Shown: positions 15,855 to 24,297, counted from the first letter of the stretch. The stretch is DNA of 37,394 nucleotides from Streptomyces lydicus (GCF_000717345.1 NZ_JNZA01000055.1:1-37394); one strand, 5' to 3'. Numbers and translations are program-made. The notes: generated by a model from the sequence alone, not told the origin.

Positions 15855-17036
15855 TCACGGCGTCAAGTCGAGAAATTCCCAGTGCGCTCGGGGTTGCGCG
15901 CCGCTGAGCCATTTCCCGCAGTTCTGCAGGACCGTAGGGCTTGAGGTGATGTGCTGGGTACCTGTGCCGAGATCACGCAGAAACCGGTCGATCGGCCCGC
16001 GCCGGATCGCCGCCGTGCCCGCCCATCGGTGCACCGTCTGACCCACGTCCTGCACGGTCCACGTCGCGTGGTTGAGCGCCAGCCGGAGCAGAGTGTCCTG
16101 CTCCGTACTCGACAACTCGCCTGCATCCAGGGTGTCTTCGATACCCCGCCATACCTCCATCGCCCACGCCCGTGCCGAACGAAGCTTGGCTTCGGCGGCC
16201 GCGTACTCCGCGTGGAACTGCGCGGTGTCGACGGCGGCGTTACGTGTGCCGGATTTGGCCGCGGCGACCAACTTCAGTTCATCGAGCAGGCGCCGCCCGA
16301 CCCCGAACGCCCAACCGGTGTGCCCGATTGCCGACATGTTGACCAATCCGAGGCGGTAGATCGCGCCGCCGTTGGCCGGGTTCGTCGTCGTGGCGAGATA
16401 GGTGTGCGTCGCCGGGACAAGCACATCGGCGCAGTGGTAATCAATGCTGTGCGTCGCACGCAGCCCGAGCACATCCCAGTTGTCGACGAGTTCCACCTGC
16501 GACTTCGGCATCGCCAGCACCCGCAGCTCCCCGGTGCCCTCGACCTGGATCGCACTGTGGATATGGGTGGCGTGCGCCATACCGGAAGCGAACTGCCAGC
16601 TGCCGCTCACCAGATAGCCACCATCCACCGGGACAGCCCGGCCGGGCCGGGTGCCGTGCCCAGCCAACAACGCGTGGTCCCCACCCGCGACATCCGGGAA
16701 CAGGTCGGCCGCCGCAACGGCATCGAGATAGGCCGCAGTGGTGCCGGTCATCAACTGCAGCGCCATCATCGTCCAACCGGCCGCGGAATCGTGGTAACTG
16801 ATCCGCTCGACTGTCTCTATCAATTGGCGTGGGGAGAACTCGTAGCCGCCGAGGCTCTGCGGCAGTGCGGCCCCCACGACCCCGGCACCCAGCAACGCCC
16901 GCGCGGAGTCCTCGGTGAGTCTGCCGAGTTTCTCGGCCGCGTCCGCGTCCGCCTCAAGCACCCCGCCAAGTGCGTCAATCCGCTCGAGCATCGCGGGAAA
17001 TTCCGGGCTGACATGCAATCCGATCGAGACCGCCAT
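15855..17036 (-). CDS. Acyl-CoA-dehydrogenase-fold flavin-dependent monooxygenase (group D type)
   Basis: A 393-residue protein of the acyl-CoA dehydrogenase superfamily. An N-terminal helical domain includes LTEDSARALLGAGVVGAALP and SYHDSAAGWTMMALQL. The beta domain follows (VDGGYLVSGSWQFASGMAHA, WDVLGLRATHSIDYHCADVL), and the C-terminus is a four-helix bundle. The combination SGSWQFASG and the lack of the acyl-CoA dehydrogenase catalytic Glu context resemble HsaA/HpaB/IacA-like oxygenases, which hydroxylate phenols or indoles with reduced flavin from a separate reductase. The start ATG has GAGGAG about 9 bases upstream. A TGAG-N5-GTCA dyad lies 27 bases upstream. Its neighbours make an aromatic or indole substrate attractive, but this is inference; a true dehydrogenase role is not excluded. 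Confidence 0.75.
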   Translation of the reverse strand: MAVSIGLHVSPEFPAMLERIDALGGVLEADADAAEKLGRLTEDSARALLGAGVVGAALPQSLGGYEFSPRQLIETVERISYHDSAAGWTMMALQLMTGTTAAYLDAVAAADLFPDVAGGDHALLAGHGTRPGRAVPVDGGYLVSGSWQFASGMAHATHIHSAIQVEGTGELRVLAMPKSQVELVDNWDVLGLRATHSIDYHCADVLVPATHTYLATTTNPANGGAIYRLGLVNMSAIGHTGWAFGVGRRLLDELKLVAAAKSGTRNAAVDTAQFHAEYAAAEAKLRSARAWAMEVWRGIEDTLDAGELSSTEQDTLLRLALNHATWTVQDVGQTVHRWAGTAAIRRGPIDRFLRDLGTGTQHITSSPTVLQNCGKWLSGAQPRAHWEFLDLTP

Positions 17037-17062
17037 GGATGGTTGCTCCTCGCTATCAGTAC

Positions 17063-17075
17063 TGAGTCAGCGTCA
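17063..17075. promoter_or_regulatory. 13-bp dyad TGAG-N5-GTCA upstream of the flavin monooxygenase
   Basis: TGAGTCAGCGTCA has one half-site mismatch. It shares 11 of 13 bases with the site at 18826 and the outer half-sites with the one at 12983. It sits directly upstream of the ribosome site of the minus-strand gene, where a repressor or activator would act. Confidence 0.45.
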
Positions 17076-17398
17076 CCATAGGGGAGCAACCGCACCCTTT
17101 CCTCGACCTGCCCAAAGGAGTCGGGCCGTTGATCGCCGGATCATGCAAGTGGGCCTGGGGTGCGCATGCTTTCGCAGGCCGTCACCGCGCTGCCCGACCA
17201 CCGCGACGCCAGCCCGGTGGTGACGTACAACGCCGCTCCGTGATCCGTGAAATGCCCGCCGAGGCCCGTGCGGATACGGGCCCGCGGTGGGGTAGGGAAG
17301 CGGGGACGGGGGAGGGGAACTGGCTGATGCAAGGGCGAGTTGAGGCGCCTCCTCGGAGCAGGCTCGAAAAGGCAGGACTCGCGACAGGAGGCGCCGTT
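17076..17398. other. Leader region upstream of the P450 gene
   Basis: About 320 bases with the P450 frame open through much of it. The translation upstream of 17399 is Arg/Gly-rich, lacks P450 character and has no ribosome site, so I treat it as non-coding. No strong hairpin was seen. Confidence 0.5.
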
Positions 17399-18712
17399 AT
17401 GCGTATCCCCGGACCCGAGCGCCAGGAGGACGGCGGGCTGGGCGCCATTGCGGCTGCGGGCGGGCTGCACCGGTACCAGTTACGCCTGCACGAGGCGCAC
17501 GGACCGGTCGTGCGCTTCCAACTGCCGGGCGCGGACACGGCCGTGTCGGTCGCCGATCCCGTGCTTCTGGAGGCCACGGCGCACATCGACACGCGGCCCG
17601 AGGAGCTGTTCGCGTTCCTGGACCCGCTGTGCGAGGCCGGCAACCTGCAAGTGCTACCCGCCGACGAGCACACCCCCTGGCGCCGACTACTGCTCTCGGT
17701 GCTCGCCGGACGGCCGGCTCACGAGCGGCACTTCGCGCGCTTCATCAAGTTGGCGCAGGAGCTCGCGGAACGCTGGGCGGGGCAGACCGACGGCGAACCC
17801 GTCGAGCTGCAACAGGAGTTGACCGCGCTGTCGCTCCGTATGATCTGCGGGTTCGCGCTCGGCGATGCGGAAACCGACACGGACCGTGTCGTCGCCGCGT
17901 TCGAGGAGGTGCTCACCGAGCACCTCGGGCGGCTCTACCAGGTGCCGCGGGCCGACCCGCGCTCGGCGGAGCGGGCCGAGGCGGCCCTTGCCTATCTGCG
18001 CGCGACGGTCGACCGCGTGGTGGCGGCGCACCGCTCAGGCGGCCGCACTGACCGCAGCGATCTGATCGGGGCGCTCGTCGAGGCCGGTCAGAGCCCGGCG
18101 CGGATCCGGGACACCGTGATGGTGACGCTGCTCGCCGCCCACCACACCACCGGCGTCGCCGTCTCGTGGACGCTGCACCTGCTGGGCCGCCATCCCGACG
18201 TGGGCGATCGCGTCGTCGCCGAACTGGACCAGGTGTTGGGCGGGCGCGCCACGCCCGATTACGGCGATCTGCGGCGGCTCACGTATCTGGACATGGTGCT
18301 CAAGGAGTCGATGCGCCTGTTCCCGCCCGGCCCGTACGGCGCACGCGAGACGACCGAGGACCTGGTGCTGGGCCCGTACGAGATCCCGGCCGGGACGACG
18401 GTGTTCTATCCGTTCTGGGCGGTGCACCTGAACCCTGAGCACTGGCCCGAGCCGGAGCGGTTCGACCCCGAACGGTTCACCCCGCAGGAGGTGGCCAAGC
18501 GGCCTAGGCTCGCGTACGTCCCCTTCGGGATCGGCCCACGCAGCTGCGAGGGCGCCGCGCTGGCCACGGTCGAGGCCCAGCTCGTCCTGGCCGTTCTCCT
18601 CAAGCGCCTGCGCTTCCGGCCCGCGCCGGGGCACGAAGTGACACCGGTGGAACGGTTCGTGCTGTGGGCACGGGACGGGATCCGGATGATGGTGCGGCCA
18701 CGGGACCTCTAG
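17399..18712 (+). CDS. Cytochrome P450
   Basis: A 437-residue P450 starting at an ATG with AGGAGG about 8 bases upstream. Hallmarks are in order: I-helix LLAAHHTTGVAVSW near 245 (the usual Asp/Glu before Thr is His here), K-helix KESMR (ExxR) near 301, the PERF region (PERFDPERFTPQ), and the heme loop PFGIGPRSCEG with ligand Cys383. It would insert an oxygen atom into an organic substrate using electrons from a ferredoxin or similar partner, but no redox partner gene is adjacent. The short AAHHTT motif and the VEAQLVLAVLLKRLRF end are more like CYP families related to fatty-acid or terpene oxidation than classic CYP105/107. Codon 28 is TTA (17480-17482), suggesting bldA-dependent expression. 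It diverges from the flavin monooxygenase gene. Confidence 0.93.
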   Translation: MRIPGPERQEDGGLGAIAAAGGLHRYQLRLHEAHGPVVRFQLPGADTAVSVADPVLLEATAHIDTRPEELFAFLDPLCEAGNLQVLPADEHTPWRRLLLSVLAGRPAHERHFARFIKLAQELAERWAGQTDGEPVELQQELTALSLRMICGFALGDAETDTDRVVAAFEEVLTEHLGRLYQVPRADPRSAERAEAALAYLRATVDRVVAAHRSGGRTDRSDLIGALVEAGQSPARIRDTVMVTLLAAHHTTGVAVSWTLHLLGRHPDVGDRVVAELDQVLGGRATPDYGDLRRLTYLDMVLKESMRLFPPGPYGARETTEDLVLGPYEIPAGTTVFYPFWAVHLNPEHWPEPERFDPERFTPQEVAKRPRLAYVPFGIGPRSCEGAALATVEAQLVLAVLLKRLRFRPAPGHEVTPVERFVLWARDGIRMMVRPRDL

Positions 18713-18733
18713 GGCGTGCCCGATGGGGCCGGG

Positions 18734-18760
18734 GCGGAACGGTCGTATCCGTTCCCGCTT
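18734..18760 (+). terminator. Terminator after the P450 gene
   Basis: Stem GCGGAACGG (18734-18742) pairs with CCGTTCCCGC (18749-18758), 9 bp with one bulged C and a 6-base loop, followed by TTGTCTGTTC. It lies 22 bases after the P450 stop. Confidence 0.6.
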
Positions 18761-18825
18761 GTCTGTTCATGGGGTCTGAGCCCCTCCTCTTGCGCATACC
18801 GGATTGCTCTGGCATACCGCGAATA

Positions 18826-18838
18826 TGACTCAACGTCA
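18826..18838. promoter_or_regulatory. 13-bp dyad TGAC-N5-GTCA upstream of the ABC operon
   Basis: TGACTCAACGTCA has perfect 4-bp half-sites and is followed by CC, as in the site at 17063. It is 139 bases upstream of the ABC ATPase start, after the P450 terminator, so it probably belongs to the ABC operon's promoter region. Confidence 0.45.
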
Positions 18839-18976
18839 CCCGGACAACCCATCGAAGCAAAGGGGCATCAGTGCTTCCGATGCCAGCCGTCCCCCGTTCG
18901 CGGAACGTTCAGCTGGTCTCCCTGCACCCGTTCTCTGCCGTCCCTACGGTCCTTGACGGTCTGGAAGGAGGGGTTC

Positions 18977-19909
18977 ATGGACGCAATCCGGGCTCGTGGG
19001 ATCACGAAATGTTTCGGCGATGTCGTCGCACTCGACGACATCGATCTGGACGTCGCGCAGGGCCAGATCCACGGTTTGGTGGGCCCCAACGGCGCCGGCA
19101 AGACGACATTGCTCGGGTTGCTGCTGGGACTGGCTGTCGCCGACAGCGGGAGCCTGCACACCCTGGGCAGGCCGGTCGGGCGGGCGCTCGCCGCTCCCGA
19201 CGGAGTCGCCGGCTTCGTGGACGGTCCTGGTCTCTATCCTTCGCTCACCGCCAGGCAGAACCTCGCCGCGCTGGCCGCTCTCCGCGGCCACGACGTGCGG
19301 ACAGCGGGGATCGCCGACGTGCTCGACCAGGTCGGGCTCACCGATGTCGCGGACGACCGGGTACGCGGTTTCTCCCTCGGCATGCGTCAGCGGCTCGGGC
19401 TCGGCGCCGCGCTGCTCACCAAGCCCCGACTGATCGTGCTCGACGAACCTGCCAACGGCCTCGATCCGGCGGGCAAAAGACACGTACATGGTGTCCTCAC
19501 CCGGCTGGCGAGGGAGGGAACCAGCGTCGTGCTCTCGAGCCACCACATGGATGACGTCGAGGCACTGTGCTCCGAGGTCACCATCCTCGCCACCGGACGG
19601 GTCGTGTTCTCCGGCCCGCTGAACAAGCTGGCCGCCGAGAACCGTGAACTCGACTACCGGTTGCTCACCTCCCACCCGCAGTCCGCGCGCCGGCTGGCGG
19701 CCGACACGGCCGGCATCCGGGTCGTCGACGGCACCGAGGCACGGCATGACGCCGAGGTGCTCGTGGTGCGCACGCTGGTGCCCGCCCTGGATGAACTGGT
19801 GGTGCGACTCGTGCAGTCGGGTATCGCGCTGCGCGAGCTCGCCCCTGTGGTGTCGCCGCTCGAGGCCGCGTACCTCGCCCTCACCGAGCAGCAGGAGGAT
19901 GGCCGATGA
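18977..19909 (+). CDS. ABC transporter ATP-binding protein
   Basis: A 310-residue ATPase. The ATG at 18977 has a near-perfect AAGGAGG site 6 bases upstream, so I reject the longer open frame from 18716. Motifs: Walker A GPNGAGKTT near 37, signature SLGMRQ near 135, Walker B LIVLDEP with D-loop NGLDPAG, and the switch His in SSHHMDD. The C-terminal 80 residues are the accessory domain seen in CcmA/NatA/DrrA-type exporters of the ABC-2 class. It overlaps the permease start by 4 bases (ATGA), so the two are translationally coupled. Its likely role is to power export of an unknown substrate, or to act as a signalling transporter. Confidence 0.93.
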   Translation: MDAIRARGITKCFGDVVALDDIDLDVAQGQIHGLVGPNGAGKTTLLGLLLGLAVADSGSLHTLGRPVGRALAAPDGVAGFVDGPGLYPSLTARQNLAALAALRGHDVRTAGIADVLDQVGLTDVADDRVRGFSLGMRQRLGLGAALLTKPRLIVLDEPANGLDPAGKRHVHGVLTRLAREGTSVVLSSHHMDDVEALCSEVTILATGRVVFSGPLNKLAAENRELDYRLLTSHPQSARRLAADTAGIRVVDGTEARHDAEVLVVRTLVPALDELVVRLVQSGIALRELAPVVSPLEAAYLALTEQQEDGR

Positions 19910-21264
19910 CGGTGGGCACAGCCGATATCAGCGTCGCCGGTGCTCGGCGCGTCTCGGTGGCGCGCGGCTACCGCTTCGAGCTCGTCAAACTCGTTTCGCA
20001 GTGGCGGATCCGATTGCTGGTGCTCGCCTGCTGGATCGCACCGGCGGTCTTCGTGACCGGGGTGAGCCAGCAGAGCACGCTCCCCAGCGACACCCTCTTC
20101 GGGCGATGGATGCTGGCCACCGGGTGGGCCGCACCGCTGGTGCTGCTCGGTTTCGCCGGCACGTGGGCGCTTCCGCTGCTGACCTCGGTGGTCGCCGGCG
20201 ACGTGTTCGCCTCCGAGGACCGGCTCGGCACCTGGCGCCATCTGCTCGTGGCGGTCCGCTCGCCGCGACGGATTTTCGTGGCGAAAGCGCTGGCCAGCCT
20301 CACTGTCATCCTGCTGCTCGTGGCCGGGCTGGCCCTTTCCGGCACGGTCGGCGGGCTCCTGGCGGTCGGCAACCAACCGCTGGTCGGCCTCGACGGCCAC
20401 CTGCTGGCGCCGTCCGACGCCGCCGCGAAGGTCCTCCTCGCCTGGGTCTGCGTGCTCGCCCCCACACTGGCCCTGGCCGCGATCGGACTGCTCGGGTCGG
20501 TCGCACTGGGACGGTCCCCGATGGGACTGCTGCTGCCCGCGCTCGTCGCGCTCGCGATGCAGCTCGCCCAGATGCTGCCGCTGCCCGTCGCCGTACGCCT
20601 CGCCCTGCCCGGCTACGGCTTCCTCGCCTGGAACGGTCTGTTCACCAGCCCCGTGCAGCTCGGCCCGCTCCTGATCGGCATCGTCGTCAGCCTGGTGTGG
20701 GCCGTGCTCGCAACCGCGCTGGCCCATGTGCTGTTCCTGCGACGGGACTTCACCAATCCGGTCTACGACGGTTCCGCGCGCCGTGCGCTCACCGTCGGGC
20801 TCCTGCCGCTGGTGGGACTGACCGCTCTCACCGTCGCGGCCCTCGCCGTGGCAACCCCCTCGACGGGTTCCGGAATCGAGCAGGCCAAGGTCCAGCGGTC
20901 CCTCGCCTCGGCGTTCGCCCACCTCTATCGCCTGCAGACCCGGCAGCTCCACCGCCCCGCCGTCACCGAAGCGCAGCTGCGGACCACGGCGGCGTGCACC
21001 AAGAGCGACGGCCAGGCCGCCCAGGAGGGGGCGGGCAACGACTGGCGCTGCGTCGTGACCTGGCATCTCCCCGGCGTCGCCGTCGCGGGGACGGCCATCT
21101 ACCAGCTCGACATCGGTCCGGACGGCCGGTTCGTGGCCGACGGTGACGGACCGAAGGAAGTGAACGGCTACTTCCTGCTGCGGACTTCGACCGGGGACTC
21201 CCCGAATCCGCTGTGGCAGTTCGACGGCAACGTCGAGCTGCTCGCCACCACCTCGAAGGGATAG
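19906..21264 (+). CDS. ABC transporter permease with C-terminal extracytoplasmic domain
   Basis: A 452-residue membrane protein. About six hydrophobic segments between 35 and 260 form an ABC-2-type core, with the amphipathic stretch ASEDRLGTWRHLLVAVRSPR typical of the coupling region. A further membrane helix (LTVGLLPLVGLTALTVAALA) near 290-312 is followed by a soluble domain of about 140 residues containing two cysteines (TAACTKSDG and WRCVVTW) that could form a disulfide outside the cell. This C-terminal domain is unusual for a simple permease. It starts inside the ATPase gene's stop and ends 4 bases before the phosphoesterase gene, so the three genes are one operon. Confidence 0.88.
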   Translation: MTVGTADISVAGARRVSVARGYRFELVKLVSQWRIRLLVLACWIAPAVFVTGVSQQSTLPSDTLFGRWMLATGWAAPLVLLGFAGTWALPLLTSVVAGDVFASEDRLGTWRHLLVAVRSPRRIFVAKALASLTVILLLVAGLALSGTVGGLLAVGNQPLVGLDGHLLAPSDAAAKVLLAWVCVLAPTLALAAIGLLGSVALGRSPMGLLLPALVALAMQLAQMLPLPVAVRLALPGYGFLAWNGLFTSPVQLGPLLIGIVVSLVWAVLATALAHVLFLRRDFTNPVYDGSARRALTVGLLPLVGLTALTVAALAVATPSTGSGIEQAKVQRSLASAFAHLYRLQTRQLHRPAVTEAQLRTTAACTKSDGQAAQEGAGNDWRCVVTWHLPGVAVAGTAIYQLDIGPDGRFVADGDGPKEVNGYFLLRTSTGDSPNPLWQFDGNVELLATTSKG

Positions 21265-21268
21265 TTCC

Positions 21269-24055
21269 ATGCAGGTAACACGGCAGCGCCGGGTTCACGA
21301 GAAGGAGCAGCTCAACCTCTTCGGCAGACGCGTCGGCCGCCGGAGCCTGATGGTGACGGCAGGCATCGCCGTCGCCCTCGGGGTCACGGGCACGGCGGTC
21401 GCCTCGACGTGGCAGTTCGGCACCCAGCAGGTCGCCCAGGTCACCGCCAGGGGCCAGGTCATTTCCAGCGACCAGTACATCAAGCCGTACGGCAGCCGCA
21501 CCGTCATCAACGACGGCAAGATCATGTCGTCCACGGTCAGCCCGGACGGCACCCACCTCGCGGCCTCGGTCGCCGACGGTGATGCGTCGCTGGTCGTCAT
21601 GGATCTTGCGACGGGGCAGGTGAAGCAGAAGGTCGGCACCAACGCGGCGGACGACCTGCGCATCAAGAGCGGCGCCGTCGGCCAGGAGGGCCCGACGTAC
21701 TCGCCGGACGGCAGGCAGCTGTGGCTGGGCCAGGCCGACGGCTACACCAAGTTCACCGTGGGCGAGGACGGCACCCTCTCCCACCCGGTGGCCGTCCCCA
21801 TCCCGGCCGACGGCACCAAGCGCGCGCTGGTGGGCGCGGCGGCATTCTCGGCCGACGGCTCCACCGTGTACGCGGCGGTCAACGGCCAGAACCGGGTGGT
21901 CGCCCTCGACACGACAACTGGAGCTATCAAGCAGAGCTGGGCGGTTGGCAACGCGCCCCGTGGGCTGGCCCTGGTCGGCGACAAGTTGTACGTCAGCAAC
22001 GAGGGCGGACGCCCGGCGAAGCCCGGCGACACCACGATCAACTCCTACGGCACCGACGTGGTGGCCGACCCGGACACCGGAGCCAGCACCACCGGAACGA
22101 TCAGCGTCATCGACGTGACGGACCCTTCCCCAAGCTCTTCGAGCAGGGGATACCCCAACGCCGCCGTCGGGACCATCAACGTCGGTCTGCACCCGACCGC
22201 GGTGTACGCGAGCAAGGGCGCGGTGTTCGTCACCAACACCGCCGACAACAACGTGTCGGTCATCAGCACCGCCAAGGACAAGGTCGTACAGACCATCTCC
22301 ACCCAGCCGTGGCCGGAGGCCCGGGTCGGCTACGAGCCCAACGCGGTGACCCTCACCGACGACGGCCACCTGCTGGTGACACTCGGCCGCGCGAACGCGG
22401 TCGCCGTGTACCGCTACAAGACCCCGCAGGAGCCGGCCAGTTACCTCGGCCTGCTCCCGACGGACTACTTCCCCTCCGGGATCGCCGCTGTGGGCAAGCA
22501 GGTGATCGTCTCCCACACCCGTGGTGTCGATGCCCGCCGCCCCTCCACCACCGGCGGCCACGGCACCCATGACACGACGTCGAGCCTGACGCAGTTCACG
22601 CTGCCGGACGACCGCGTCATCAGGTCCCAGACGGCCAAGGTCTTCATGCAGAACGGCTGGACACCCGGTTCGGCCGCGACGACCAAGGGCAGGAGCCACG
22701 CCAAGCCGCTGCCGGTCCCGGTGCGGCTCGGCGACCCCTCGACGATCAAGCACGTCTTCCTGCTCGTGAAGGAGAACCGGACCTACGACCAGCTCTTCGG
22801 CGACCTGCCGCAGGGCGACGGCGACGCGACGTTCACGCAGTTCGGCGAGAACGTGACCCCGAATCAGCACGCGCTGGCCCAGCAGTTCGGGCTCTACGAC
22901 AACTTCTACGACATCGGCACGAACTCGGCCGAGGGCCACAACTGGCTGATGCAGTCGGACAATCCGGAGTACACCGAGTCCTCGGCCGGTGAGTACGCGC
23001 GCAGCTACGACACCGAGAACGACGTGCTCGGCCACCAGAAGTCCGGCTTCATATGGTCCGGTGCGCAGGCGGTCGGCAAGTCCGTGAAGGACTACGGCGA
23101 GTTCCAGTCGGTCGAGAGCAAGCCGGCCGGTGCGACGTGGCAGAACCTGTACTGCGACGCCCAGAAAATGGACGCGACGGGCCAGCAGACCGCGTACCCG
23201 ATCCGGACGGGCTCGGCGATCCCGTCGCTCAACAAGGTGTCGGTGCCCGGCTTCCCCTTCTTCGACCTCGACGTCCCGGACGTGTACAAGTACCAGATCT
23301 GGAAGCAGGACTTCCAGAAGAACGGCCCGGCGAACCTGAACATGTTCTGGTTCTCCAACGACCACACCGGCGGTCCGCCGAGTCCGGCCGCCGAGGTCGC
23401 GGACAACGACCTCGCGGTCGGCAAGATGGTCGACGTGATATCGCACAGCAAGTACTGGAAGAACTCGGCGATCTTCGTTGTCGAGGACGACTCCCAGGCC
23501 GGTATCGACCACGTCGACGGCCACCGTGCCCCGGTCCAGATCATCAGCCCGTGGGCCCAGCGCGGCAAGGTCGACAGCCACTACTACTCGCAGATCACGA
23601 TGATCCGCACCGTCGAGCAGATCCTCGGGATCCACCCGATGAATCAGAAGGACAGCGCGGCGACGCCGATGTACGGGGCGTTCACCCGGAAGCCGGACAA
23701 CACCCCGTTCACGGCACAGCCCAACCGGATCTCACTGACCGACGGTCTGAGCACCCTGCCTCCCTGCGGCGCGGACACGCCGGCCCCGCAGAACAGCAAG
23801 GCGGCGCCCGCGCCCACGACGGCGAAGGTGCCGGCGGACAAGCGGACGCTCGTGGCGCAATGGAAGAGGTGGGAGTCCCACCAGCGTCTGACCGGCCCGC
23901 ACGCCGTGCCCGACTTCGCGAACCCCGCGCAGATGAACCACCTCACGTGGTACGAGACGCACAACTGGGCCAAGCCATACCCCGGCGAAGCCAAGATCTA
24001 CGCACCGAAGGACGTGCCGGGTGCCTACATCCCGTCGCCGGAGTCCGACGGCTGA
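21269..24055 (+). CDS. Membrane-anchored YncE-like propeller / phosphoesterase bifunctional protein
   Basis: A 928-residue protein. A single N-terminal membrane segment (SLMVTAGIAVALGVTGTAVA, about 26-46) with basic residues before it suggests an exported, anchored protein. Residues about 50-430 form a YncE/YVTN-type beta-propeller (TGTISVIDVTD, GLHPTAVYASKGAVFVTNTA). From about 490 a phosphoesterase domain of the alkaline-phosphatase superfamily (PF04185-like) follows: LVKENRTYDQLFGDL near 500, NSAEGHNWLMQSDNPEYTES near 551 and FVVEDDSQAGIDHVDGHRAP near 740 carry the acidic/His metal ligands. Related enzymes cleave phosphate esters or phospholipids. Here the substrate may be tied to the ABC partner. 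The start has AAGGG upstream. A short palindromic repeat is inserted in frame at codons 285-296. Confidence 0.9.
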   Translation: MQVTRQRRVHEKEQLNLFGRRVGRRSLMVTAGIAVALGVTGTAVASTWQFGTQQVAQVTARGQVISSDQYIKPYGSRTVINDGKIMSSTVSPDGTHLAASVADGDASLVVMDLATGQVKQKVGTNAADDLRIKSGAVGQEGPTYSPDGRQLWLGQADGYTKFTVGEDGTLSHPVAVPIPADGTKRALVGAAAFSADGSTVYAAVNGQNRVVALDTTTGAIKQSWAVGNAPRGLALVGDKLYVSNEGGRPAKPGDTTINSYGTDVVADPDTGASTTGTISVIDVTDPSPSSSSRGYPNAAVGTINVGLHPTAVYASKGAVFVTNTADNNVSVISTAKDKVVQTISTQPWPEARVGYEPNAVTLTDDGHLLVTLGRANAVAVYRYKTPQEPASYLGLLPTDYFPSGIAAVGKQVIVSHTRGVDARRPSTTGGHGTHDTTSSLTQFTLPDDRVIRSQTAKVFMQNGWTPGSAATTKGRSHAKPLPVPVRLGDPSTIKHVFLLVKENRTYDQLFGDLPQGDGDATFTQFGENVTPNQHALAQQFGLYDNFYDIGTNSAEGHNWLMQSDNPEYTESSAGEYARSYDTENDVLGHQKSGFIWSGAQAVGKSVKDYGEFQSVESKPAGATWQNLYCDAQKMDATGQQTAYPIRTGSAIPSLNKVSVPGFPFFDLDVPDVYKYQIWKQDFQKNGPANLNMFWFSNDHTGGPPSPAAEVADNDLAVGKMVDVISHSKYWKNSAIFVVEDDSQAGIDHVDGHRAPVQIISPWAQRGKVDSHYYSQITMIRTVEQILGIHPMNQKDSAATPMYGAFTRKPDNTPFTAQPNRISLTDGLSTLPPCGADTPAPQNSKAAPAPTTAKVPADKRTLVAQWKRWESHQRLTGPHAVPDFANPAQMNHLTWYETHNWAKPYPGEAKIYAPKDVPGAYIPSPESDG
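22123..22156. repeat. Short palindromic repeat element within the propeller gene
   Basis: The core TCCCC-AA-GCTC-TTC-GAGC-A-GGGGA (22127-22150) folds into a hairpin and is followed by TACCCC. It resembles a dispersed GC-rich palindrome I recall from many Streptomyces genomes. It is translated in frame as PSPSSSSRGYP between two propeller strands, where a loop can tolerate it. The hairpin is seen directly; membership of the dispersed family is from memory. Confidence 0.55.
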
Positions 24056-24073
24056 CGACGGCTGATCGCGTCC

Positions 24074-24113
24074 AGGATCTTCTGGCCGGCGTCACTGCCG
24101 GCCAGGAGATCCT
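24074..24113 (+). terminator. Strong hairpin terminator after the ABC-phosphoesterase operon
   Basis: Outer arms AGGATCT/AGATCCT and inner arms TGGCCGGC/GCCGGCCA (15 bp with a 2x2 internal loop) with a 6-base loop, 18 bases past the stop. It lacks a long T-run, as is common in Streptomyces. Confidence 0.75.
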
Positions 24114-24233
24114 GCTGTTCCCTGCGGGGAACAGACTGCTGCAGCGAGCCGCACCGCTTTCGACGTACCCCTGATGAGCCGTGCTCCGGCCGGACGCTGA
24201 TAGGCGTCCGTCGCCCGGATGCCGTCCCCCCTT

Positions 24234-24262
24234 TTCACTCGCGTCACCGCCGTATATAGGCT
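24234..24262 (+). promoter_or_regulatory. Putative promoter of the kinase operon
   Basis: TAGGCT at 24257-24262 fits the Streptomyces -10 pattern (TAnnnT), and a weak TTTTCA-like element lies 17 to 18 bases upstream. It is 36 bases before the pseudokinase start and is the only such element in the gap. Confidence 0.35.
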
Positions 24263-24297
24263 CACGCCCGTAACGAGCCTGATGGGGGAGAAGTCGA

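Noticed and set aside
17129..17398. An upstream extension giving a 527-residue P450
   Set aside because: The extra 90 residues are not P450-like, there is no ribosome site, and an AGGAGG lies before the ATG at 17399.
11223..18712. A complete biosynthetic gene cluster for an indole natural product
   Set aside because: No prenyltransferase, terpene cyclase, PKS, NRPS or tryptophan-modifying gene is visible. Only oxidation enzymes are present, so a degradation or tailoring role is equally possible.
18716..18976. An upstream extension of the ABC ATPase by 87 residues
   Set aside because: It crosses a terminator hairpin and the candidate operator, and a near-perfect AAGGAGG site lies before the ATG at 18977.
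20963..23635. A very long open frame (about 890 codons) antisense to the phosphoesterase gene
   Set aside because: Its translation is Arg/Val/Asp-rich, without domains, and arises from the high G/C at third positions of the real gene. The plus-strand frame has clear propeller and phosphatase motifs.
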